Assembly (NCBI GenBank): GCA_029783825.1
Contig: JAREIK010000330.1
Location: 87,501 to 151,500 of the forward strand
Direction: 5' to 3'
Length of the DNA: 64,000 nucleotides
From: Sapria himalayana
Lineage: Eukaryota > Streptophyta > Magnoliopsida > Malpighiales > Rafflesiaceae
Shown here one piece after another: positions 52,554 to 64,000 of the stretch (position 1 is its first letter; the number at the start of each line of letters is the position of its first letter). A program made the translations under genes and the position numbers. The notes beneath the pieces are model-generated. The model was not told the origin of the DNA, searched no databases, and worked only from the letters and a program-made list of their open reading frames with translations.

Positions 52554-54450
52554 TAAAAAGAAAGAAAGAAAGATAGAATGATAAATTGAATAATAGATTA
52601 TTATACAGATAGGTAGATAGAATAATAGATATATAGATATATATTTACATAGAGAGATAGACAAATAGATACAAAGATATATATATATATATATAGTTAG
52701 ACAAATATATAGATGGATATATAGATAGACTGACAGACCCATTGAATAAAATATAGAAAGATAGAAATATAAAACTACATAAAGACTAAAAGATAAAAAA
52801 ATAGATAGAAATATAAACATGCAAACAAAAAGAAAGTCATTTAAAGATATCTAGAAACACAAATATATAAACATACTTACATAGATACATACATATAGAC
52901 ATACAAATAGATATTCATAGATGTAGACTAACAAATAGATAGATAGCATCTGATAGAAAGATAGATATATAAAGAGATTGATATATGGATAGACTTATAG
53001 ATAGATAGATAGTAGTCAGGAAGATAGATAGATAGTCAGGCATAAAGAAATAGAGAATAATAAAAAGATAGACATAAGAATAAAAAAATAGACAGATAAA
53101 CAGACAAATAGATACAGACACATAGAAAAATAGATAGAAAAATAGATACTATGATAGATAGGTAGATAGAAGTTGTAGGTAATTTGATAGATAGATTTAT
53201 ATATTGATTGATAGATAGTTTCATTGATAGTTTGATAGACATATAGATATACAAATTTATAGACTTATTTATATATAGATTGATAGACAAATTGATAAAT
53301 AGATAGAGATAGATATAGATAGATAGATAACTAGATAGATAGAAAGATAGATACATAGAAAGAAATATAGATAGATAGATTGTCTTTTATAAAGGTAAAT
53401 AGAGAGATAGATAGAAATACAAATAGATAGATAGATAAATAGGATGATATATAGAATGTTAGATTGATTGATTGATATAAAGTTAGATAAATAGATAGAA
53501 GATAGATAGATAGATAGACTAATAGGTATATAAATAGATAGATAAATAATGATATAGATATATAGATAGATAGACAAATAGATAGACATTTAGAAAGATA
53601 GACAAACATACAGACAGACAGATAGATATATTAATTGAAAGATAGATAAACAGAATGATAGATATATAGATAGACAGATAGATAATTAAATAGATAGAAA
53701 GATAGATACACAAATAGATAGACAGAAAGAAAGATAGATAAATAGATAAATATACAGATAGATAGATAGCTAGATATATATACATATATATAGACAGATG
53801 AGAGACAAATATATTGATAGACAGATATATAGACAAAGAGATAGAGAGATAGATAAATAAATAATTAGATAGGCTGATAGATAGGCTGATAGATATATAG
53901 ATAGATAGACAGATAGATAGAAAAAGAGAATGACAGATAAAGAGATAGATATAAATAAAGATATATAGATAGACAGATAAACTAATAGATAGACTAATAG
54001 ATATATAAAATGATAGATAGCCAAATAGATAGATATATAGATTTATTGATTAATAGGTAGAAAGATCGAAAAATATATAGATAGATAGATAGATTGATTG
54101 ATTGATTGATAGACAAAAAGATAGATAAATAGGAATATATACAGATAGTTAGATAGAAACTTAGATAGACAGTTAGATAGATAGATATATAGATTGATTG
54201 ATTGACAAATTATAGACAAACAGACATACAAAGAGTTTAACTAACATACAAATATATTGACATACAATCATTCAGATAGACATAGAGATAGACATACACT
54301 GATAAAAAGAAAGAAAGATAGATAGATAGATAGACAGACAGATAAATAAACAGAAAGATAAAAAATAGAAAAATAGAAAGATAGATAGATAATATGATAG
54401 TTAAATAGATGGTTAGATTGATCAAAACATATATAGATTTTTAGATAAAT

Positions 54451-54493
<43 letters not shown>

Positions 54494-57439
54494 ATGATAG
54501 AAAGAAAGATAAATGGATATCCTGATAGAAAGATAGATAGATATGAAGATAGATAGACATATATATAGACAAACAAATAGATAGATAGACATATATATAG
54601 ACAGACAGATAGATAGATAGATAGATAGATAGAAAAATAGATAGATAGATATACAGAAAGATAGATAGATATATAGACAAATAGTTAGATAATTAATATA
54701 CATATATATATATATAGACAGACAGATATATAGATAGATAGATATAATAATATATTGATAGATAGATAGATATATATAATAATATATTGAAAGAAAGATA
54801 TATAGATATAATAATATATTGATAGATAGACAAAAAGATTGATAGAAAGATAGATAGAAGATAGACAGAAAGATAGACATATAGATAGATAGATTAATTG
54901 ACCAATAGATAGATAGATAGATAGATTGAGAGAAAGAAAGATAGAGCGATAGAAAGATGGAGAGGTAGAGAGAAGGAGAAGTAGAGAGAGATATTTAAAG
55001 AGATATAGAGATCTAAAGTGAGAGATAGAGAGATCGATAGAAATAAATTAAAATAGATCGACAAATAGATACACAGATACATAGGCAAATATATACACAT
55101 AAAGATAGAAAGATAGATAGATATATTGATTGACATGTAGATAGAAAAATTATTAGATGGATTGATTGACAAATAGATATTAGAAAGATATACAAATAGA
55201 TAGATTTAGAGATTGTTAGAAATATATTCAAATAGATAGATAAAAATATAGACATATATATAAGCAGACAGATATACATATAGGATGATAAATAGGTAGA
55301 AAGATAGATAGATAGATTGACAAAGAGATAGATAGATAGATTGACAAAGAGATAGATAGACAGATAAATAGATATATAGATACACAAACAGATAGAAAGA
55401 TAGATAGATAGATAGACAGATTAATAGACTCACAGATAGGTAAATAGATATATAGATAGACAAATAGATAGTTAGTTAGACAAAAAAATATACATATAGA
55501 TATATAGATAGATAGACATATAGATTTTCAAATGTACAGAAATATAGATAAATATATAGATTGATAGATAGGTAAACATATAAACATATAAATTTACGCA
55601 TATAGTCAAATAGATAGATAGAAAGATAGAAAGATACATATAGAAATAAAGATAAATATATAGATAGATAGATAAATAGATAAATATATAAATTAACAGA
55701 TAAAAAGATAGATAGATAAATAGATTGATTGACAAATAGATGATAGATAGAAAGACAAAAAGATAGATAGACAGATAGACTTATAGACAAATATAATTAT
55801 AAATAAGTAGATAGTTTGAAATATTGAGAAATAGAGATGTTGTCAGATAGACAAATAGATCAATAGATAGATTTAAAAATAGATAGATAGATATATAGAC
55901 AAATAGATAGAATGATAGACATATAGGTAGATATATAGATATACTAATATATAGATAAAAAAATAGACAAATAGATAGATAGATAGATTGAAAGATATAA
56001 AGGGAGACATAAATATAGATAGAGAGATCGAGAGAGTGACAGAAAGATAAAAGATAAATATATTTACATATAGACACACATATATATAGAAAGATATTAA
56101 GATAAATATAATGTTAGATAGAATGATAGAAAAGTAGAAAGGCATACAGGCTGACAGATATACATATAGATAGAAAGACATAGAAAGTTAGACATATAGA
56201 AAGATAAAAAAATAGGAAGATATATATACAGATAAAAAAAGATAGATAAATTGACAGATAGATATCCAGATAGATACTTAGACAGAAAGATAGATAGAGA
56301 GATTGAAAGTTAGGGAGATAGACAAATAGATACACAGAAAGTGAGACAAACAGGTAGACAAACAAATAGTTATATAGAAAGACAAATAGATAGATAGACA
56401 TATAGAGAGAGAGAGAGATAGATAGACATAAGGCTGACAGACAGACAATGAAAGATATATAGAGTGACAGATATATAGATAGATTGACAGATTAACAATT
56501 AGACAGATAAACCATCAAGCACATAGATAGTTAGGCAGACAGACAAACAAATAGATAACTAGATATGCTGATAGATCGATAGACAAATAAACAGACAGAC
56601 AAAAAGACAAGTAGGAAGATAGATAGATAGATAGATAGTATGATAGATAGATTAATATATAGATTGATAGATAGTCAGACATTTAGATAGATAGATACAT
56701 AGATAGTTTGATAGATAAATTGATAAATAGATTGATAGACACATTGATAGTCATATTGATAGATAGATTGAAAGATAGATATATAGAAATAAATATCAAT
56801 AGATAGATAGATAGACAGATTGATATACGTATTGATAGGATGATTAATATATAGATTGATATACAATTTGATATATAGATAGATATGCAGATAGTTATAT
56901 AGATAGATAGATATAAAAATACATAGATTATTAGATAAATATAAAGATAGAGAGATAAATAGATAGATACTTTGATAGATAGATATAGAGATACAAAGAG
57001 AGATCGATAAATTGATAACTAGATAAATAGACATGTAGATAGAAAGATAGATATACAAATAAAAAGGTAGAAAGAAAGAAAGATAGATAGATTGATTGAT
57101 TGATAGATTAATAAATAGATTGATAGACAAATAGATAGATAGATAAATAGGCAGATAGATAGATAGATAGATTGATTGATTGACCAATAGATAGACAGAT
57201 AGATTGATAGTTATATAGATTGATAAAAATAGTCAAATTTATAAACAGAGTGATAGACAGATTGATAAACAGATAGATTGATTGATTGATTGACAATTTA
57301 ATAGACAAATTGATATACAAATAGATTGATAGAAAAATAGATAAACATAAAGAAAGATAGTTAGATAGATAGATAGATACATGATAAAGATCGACATATA
57401 GATAAATAGGTAGATAGAAAAATTTTTAGACAGACAGAT

Positions 57440-57441
<2 letters not shown>

Positions 57442-57480
<39 letters not shown>
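57442..57480. repeat. (TA)n microsatellite
   Basis: About 19 uninterrupted TA units within array C. Confidence 0.9.
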
Positions 57481-57483
<3 letters not shown>

Positions 57484-57964
57484 AGATAGAAATATAAATA
57501 GAGAGACAAATAAATAGATAGTTATTTAGACATATAAATAGGTAGATAGATAGACAGATAGATAGTGAGTTAGTAAGATAGATATATTGACAGATATATA
57601 AATAGATAAATATATAAATAGCAAGATAGATAGTAAGATAGATATATAGATAAATATACAAAAATATAGATCGACTGATTACATATAGATCGATATATTG
57701 ATTGATAGACATATATATATATATATTGATAGACATATAGATAGATAGACAAATAGATTGATAGATAAAAAAATAGATAGATGGACAAATAGACAGATAG
57801 AAAGATAGAGAGAAAGTGTGATAGCTAGATAAACAGAATTATAGATAGAAAGTCATATAGACATATGGGTTGACAGAGATATAAAAAGATATTTGTATAG
57901 ACAAATAGACAAGTAGACTCGTAAAGATATAGAAAGATAAATAATTAGACACACAGACATATAG

Positions 57965-58230
57965 CTAGTTACTTTGGTAGCTAGCAAGGTAGGTAGGTAT
58001 TTATGTTGGTAGTTAGGTATGAAGAGATATTGAGAGGCAAAAAGATTAAGAGATAGAATGATAAAGAGATAAATAGGTAGAGATATAGATAAGTAGAAAG
58101 CTAATGAGATGGAGAGATATAGTGGTAGAGAGATATGGAGATAGAGAGATAGAGAGATAGAGATATAGAGAGTTAGAAAGATAGAGAGAAATAGAGATAT
58201 AGAGATAGAGAGAGATAGAACGAAAGAAAG
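57965..58230 (+). repeat. Variant island 1 in array C (GGTAGCTAGC then GAGATA)
   Basis: A GGTA-rich opening (GGTAGCTAGCAAGGTAGGTA near 57974, then TTATGTTGGTAGTTAGGTA) leads into about 200 bp of GAGATA-type repeat. The same order of parts recurs 1.7 kb away at 59675-59960. Confidence 0.7.
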
Positions 58231-59674
58231 ATATAAAGATATATAAATAGATATATTGATTGATAATTGTTAGATTGACATATAAATAGATCGACAATAA
58301 AACAAATAGACAAGTAAACATATAGAAAGATAAATAGCTATATTTATAGATAGATAGCTAGATAGAAAGACAGACAGAAAGACATATAGAGTAGCAAACT
58401 GATAGATTGAAGATTAATAGATAGACAGATAACTAATAGATAGATAGATAGATATACAAATTAATAGATAAATTGATAGACAGATTTACTGAGAGATAGA
58501 TAGATTGAAAGTCAAATTGATAGACATATATATAGACACATAAATTGAAAAATAAATAAACATATAGATAGACAGACAGTTATATATATATAGATAGATA
58601 GATGAATGTTAAATATATAGATAGATATATATAAAGATAAATAGATAGATATATAGATAGATCGATAGACATATAAATAGACAAATTGATAGGCAAATAG
58701 ATAGATAGATAGATAGATACACACAAAGTTATATAAATAGATAGTATAGATAGATAGATAGATAGAAAGATAGATAGATAGTCATATAAATAGATAGATA
58801 GATAGACAGATAGATAGACATATAGACAGACAGATTGACAGACATATAGATATATAGATAGACATATAGATAGGCATGGACATATAGACAAACATAGAGT
58901 TAGATTGAGAGACTAACTGATAGATAGATAGTCACTTAGATAGATAGACAGATAGATTGACATATAGCTAGATATATCAATTGATAGATAGTTAGTTAGA
59001 TAGATAGTTAGACAAATATAAAGACCCTTTAGATAGACATATAAGTAGACAAATTGAAAGATTCAAGAAAAATAGAAAGAAAGATAGATAGATATATATA
59101 TATATATACATATAGTCAAATAGAAATATATATATATAGATAGAAAGATAAACAGATAGATAGATAGTGAGATTGACAGATAGATAGACAAATAGACACA
59201 TAGACTGATTGATAGATATAAAGATAGATATAAAGATAGATAGATATATAGATAGATAGATAGATATATAGACATGTATATAGATAGACATATATACAAG
59301 TAGACGAATAGATAGCTAGACAAGTAGATAGATAGGTAGACAGATAGATAGAATGATCGATATATAGACAGATAGAGAGATAATTTGATAGATAGATAGA
59401 TAAACATATAGTCAGATATACAGATTGAAAGATTGAGAGATAGAAAGAGAGATAAATAGGTAGTTATATAGATAAATAAATAGAGATATAAATAAAGAGA
59501 TAGAGAGACAATTAGACAAATAAATAGATAGACATATATATTGATAAAGAGATATAGAGATAGAATGCTAGATAAGAAAAAGATAGACTAATAGATAGGT
59601 ATATAGGTAGAGATATAGAAGGATATATAGATAGATAGATAGATAAATAAAAGATAGATAGATATCTAGTTAGG

Positions 59675-59960
59675 TTGGTAGCTAGCTATCTAGGGAGGTA
59701 GGTAGATATTAATGTCGGTAGTTAGCTAGGTAGAGAGATAGAGAGGTATAGAGATAGAAATATACTCAGATAGCGAGGTAGAGAAATAGATCGGTAGAAA
59801 GGTAAAAAGATAGAGATAATTAGAGGTAGAAAGATATAGAGATAGAGAGATAGAAAGATAAAAAGATAGAGAGATAGAGAGTTATATAGCTAAAGTGATA
59901 GCAAGATAAAGAGATAAATAGATATAAAGATAAAGAGAAAGATAGATAGATAGATAGGTA
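59675..59960 (+). repeat. Variant island 2 in array C (GGTAGCTAGC then GAGATA)
   Basis: GGTAGCTAGC near 59677, then a GGTAGGTAGATATTAATG and CGGTAGTTAGCTAGGTA stretch, then GAGATA/AAGATA repeat. It matches the layout of the island at 57965-58230, so the two probably arose by a block duplication inside the array. Confidence 0.65.
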
Positions 59961-60261
59961 GAAATAAATAAAGATATTTAGAAAGATAGATTGATAGACA
60001 ATAGATGGACATATAGACAGAAAGACAAAAAGATTGATAAATAGATTGACAAATAGATAGATAGAAAGTTAGATATGTAGATAGATAAATAGCTTGATAG
60101 ACATATATTTAAAAAGAAAGACATATAAACTTACAAACTAATAGATTAATATATTGATAGATTGACAAACAAATAGATAGAAAGATAGATAAATAGACTT
60201 TTGACAGATAGTTAGACATACAAAAAGATTAACAGACAGACTGATAGATAGATAGATAGAT

Positions 60262-60294
<33 letters not shown>

Positions 60295-60440
60295 TTGACA
60301 GATATATTGACATATAGATACACAGACAGACACACATATATATAGATATATAGAACGGTAGATAAATAGGTATATTGAAAGAACTTTGATAGATAAATTG
60401 ATAGACAGATTGATAGATAAATTGATAGTCAGAATGAAAA

Positions 60441-60477
<37 letters not shown>

Positions 60478-63400
60478 CAGATTGATAGATTGATAGAAAG
60501 ATTAACAAATAGAAAAATTGATAAATAGATAGATAGATGGATAAATAGATTGATAGATAGAGAAATAGACAAATAGATATACATATATATAAATAGATAG
60601 AATAGATACACAGAATGATAGATAGAGAGGTAGACAAATAAATAATCAAGTTGTTAGTTAGATAGATAGATAAATAGAAATACAGAGAGATAAACAGATG
60701 GATAGATAGATAGAATGATAGATAGACAGATAGATAGACAGATAAATAGACATATAAAGAGGCAAAAAGATTAATTATTTTATAGATAGATAGATATACT
60801 GATTGATATATAGATGGATAGACAAATTGATGGACAGATAAATAAATATTTTCATAGACATATAGATAGAAAAATTGATATATAGATTGATAGACAAATT
60901 GATAGATAGATATATACACACATAGATAGACTTATAGATAGACAAATAGATAGAAGATAGAGATATAGATAGATGGATAGATAAATAGTTGATAGATTGA
61001 TAATTAGATAGACAGATAGATATACAGATTGATAGATAGTTTGATAAATAGATATATTGATAGATAAAAAACAATAGTTTCATTGATAATTAGATAGATA
61101 ATAAATAGATTACTAGATAGATAAGCAGATATTTAGACAAATAGTAGATAAATTATTATAAAAGTAGATAGACAGATCAACAAATAGACAAACATCATAC
61201 AGAAAAATAGATAGACTAATAGATAGACAAACAGATAGACAAATAGATAGACGAACATACATATAGTCATATATATAGACAAACAAATAGACAGATAGTT
61301 AGATAAACATATAGATATATAGACAAATAGATAGAAAGATTAATTGATTGATAGACAGATTGATAGATAGATTGATTGACATATTGATAAATAGGTTGAT
61401 AGATAGATTGATAAAAAGATTGATCGTCAGATATATAGAAAAATAGATATACAGATAGATAGATTGATTAATACATATATTGACTGATTGATCGACATAT
61501 TTATAAAAGGATTGATAGACAAATTGATAGATAGATAGAAGATAGATTGATCGACAGATTGATATACAAATTAATATATAGATAAATAAATAGATTAGTA
61601 GATAGATTGATAGATTGATTGATTGACCAATTGATAGATAGATTGATAAGCATATTGATAGATAGATTGATAGGTAGATTTAAGGCAGATCGATATATAA
61701 ATAGAGAAATAGATAGATAGATAGATAGACAAATAGATAGATTGATAGATAGACACATAGATAGACAAAGAGATAGATAGACAAAAACAAAGAAAGATAG
61801 ATAGATATATATATATATATAAATATCCAGATATATAGATAAATAGATAGATATATAGATAGATAGATTAATAAATTGATAGATATATAGAAAATAGATT
61901 GATTAATAGAAAGATAGATAGATAGACATATATACATATAGGTAAAAAGATTGACATACAAATAGATAGACAGATCAATTAATTGATTGATTGATAGATT
62001 GATAAATAGATTGATATACAAATTGATAACAGATAGATTGACAGATTGATAGAATATTGATAGACTGATATATATATATATATATAGATTGATAGATGAA
62101 TAGATAGATAGATTGATAGATAGATATATAGATAGATTAATAGACAGATATATTGATAGATAGATATAAATAAAGATAGGTAGATAGATAGATAGACAAA
62201 CAAATAGGCACATTTATAGTTTATTAAATAGATAAATAGAGAGATATATAGACTGACATATAGATAGATAGATAGATAAATAGATACATAGACAGATAAA
62301 TAGACATATAGATAGACAAATAGAGATAAATCATTTAGATATAACGAAAGATTGATTTATAGATAGATTGAAAGACCAATAGATAAATAGATCGATAAAC
62401 TATTAGATATACAAATAGATAGATTGATTGATAAATAGATATATAGATAGATAGATATATATATATATATATACATACATAGATAGATAGATTGATTGAT
62501 ATATAGAAAGATAGAAAAACAAATATATAGATATATAGATAGACACTTAGATATATAAATATATAGATAGACAGATAGATATATAGACAATTAAATAGAT
62601 AGATTATTAGATAGATATATAGATACATAGATAAACAGAAAAAAAAATAGATAGACAGATAGATAGATAGTATTATAGATAGATAGATATATAGACAGAC
62701 ATATATATTGATAGATATATATATACAATCTAATAGGTAGATTGATATACAGATTGATATATTGATTGATATAAAGAATTTTATACAAATAGATACACAT
62801 ATAAATAGACAGATAGATAGATGACTAGATAGATTGATAAATAGATAGATAGATAGATAGACAAATAGATAGATAGACATATAGATAGATAGATAGAAAG
62901 TCAGACAAACAGATAGATAGATAAATAGATAGAAAATTAGATATATAAACATACATATATAAATATAAATATAAATATAAATATATATATATATATAGGC
63001 AGATATATTGACAAATATATAAATAAATAGATAGACAAATAGATAAATAGATATATAGAAAGATAGAAAGACAGACAGATTGTTTGACAATTATATATAT
63101 AATGAGATATAAATTTAGAGAGATAAATAAATAAACAAAAAGATTGATTGATTGATTGACATATTAATAGATAGATTGTTAGACAAATTGATTGACATAT
63201 TGATTGGCAGGTTTATAAATAAATTAATAGAAAAATTTATAGTCAGATTGATAGATAGGTAGATAGATAGAAAGATTTACAAACAGATAATTAGAAAGAT
63301 AGATATAAAATAGATAGAGAGATAGATAGACATATAGATAAGTAGATAGATAGATATATACATTTATAGATTATTAGATAGATAGATAGATAAAGAAATA

Positions 63401-64000
63401 GATAGACAAATAGATTAAAAGATAGATAGATAGATAGACAAATAGATAGACATTAAGATAGACAAAAAGATTGAAAGATTGATAAATATATAGATTGATA
63501 GATAGATTGATAGACAGATAAATAGATAGATTGATAGACAGATAGTTAGTCAAATAAATAAATAGATTTATATATAGACTTATAGTGAGATAGATAGATA
63601 TATACATAGATAGATACATTGATATATAGATAGATAAATATATAGATAGATAGATAACCATATATATAGATATATAGATAGATAGATAGTTATATAGATA
63701 TATAGATAGATAGATAGACATATAGACAAATTGATAGAATATTATTTAATAGATAGATAGACAGATAAATTGACAGATAGATAAACAAACAAACAAATAG
63801 ATAGATAGATAGTAAAAATATAGTAGGACAGAAAGATAGAGAGACTAACAGGCTGACCAACAGACACATAGTCAGGTATATAAACAATTTGATAGACAGA
63901 TTGATAGATAAATTGAAAGATAGATTGAAAGATAGATAGTTAGATAGATAGATAGATATATTGATAGATAGATATACAAATAGATAGACAGAAAGTTAGA

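Larger units (their letters stand above)
49712..64000 (-). repeat. Degenerate (TAGA)n array C, about 14.3 kb
   Basis: TAGA/GATA units on the + strand, so open frames occur only on the - strand and are artefacts. The array runs past the window end. Blocks with an 8-bp period TAGATTGA are clear at 56690-57340, 60380-60500 and 61340-61690. (TA)n runs sit at 52520-52550, 57442-57480, 60266-60291 and elsewhere. GAGATA-rich stretches occur at 54920-55040, 58030-58225 and 59730-59960. Confidence 0.95.

Overview
The window looks like repeat-rich nuclear DNA of a flowering plant, probably heterochromatin. I find no intact host gene, tRNA, rRNA, CRISPR array or bacterial-type operon. The plant assignment rests on decayed En/Spm (CACTA) TNP2 transposase coding, a decayed Ty1/Copia polyprotein, several 'CACTACAAGAA'-type transposon ends with TTAGCGACGGA-type subterminal repeats, and a solo LTR. 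The species cannot be named.

Layout. (1) 1-7001: degenerate tetranucleotide array, TCTA on the + strand to about 1565, then an abrupt switch to TAGA. (2) 7002-12460: a cluster of CACTA-type ends and subterminal repeats around a tandemly duplicated ~1.0-1.3 kb unit that carries GC-rich (GCY/ACY)n triplet arrays. (3) 12461-18735: AT-rich DNA holding a MITE-like inverted-repeat element (14531-16501) split by a 1634-bp solo LTR with a perfect 5-bp target duplication, then an AT-rich array of ~0.55-0.7 kb units. (4) 18736-19173: CT-rich tract and a 16-bp-arm hairpin. (5) 19174-29503: second tetranucleotide array (TCTA). (6) 29504-33535: two more copies of the same CACTA-family end. (7) 33536-38290: AT-rich DNA and a second copy of the 0.5-kb AT repeat. 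(8) 38298-49490: one TNP2-type transposase gene on the - strand, split into a C-terminal part (38298-39062) and an N-terminal part (47702-49490) by an ~8.6-kb segment that contains a decayed Copia element (coding part 40848-44740). (9) 49658-64000: a junction motif shared with 19.1 kb, then a third array (TAGA) running off the window.

Tetranucleotide arrays make up about half of the window. The many long Ser-Ile-Tyr-Leu reading frames are artefacts: a TCTA repeat has no stop codon in any frame on that strand. The most informative signals are the transposon ends and shared motifs at array borders, the array strand switch, the nested solo LTR, and the split transposase. All recognisable coding is broken, often by stops that fit C-to-T decay. 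I see no evidence for a new functional system.
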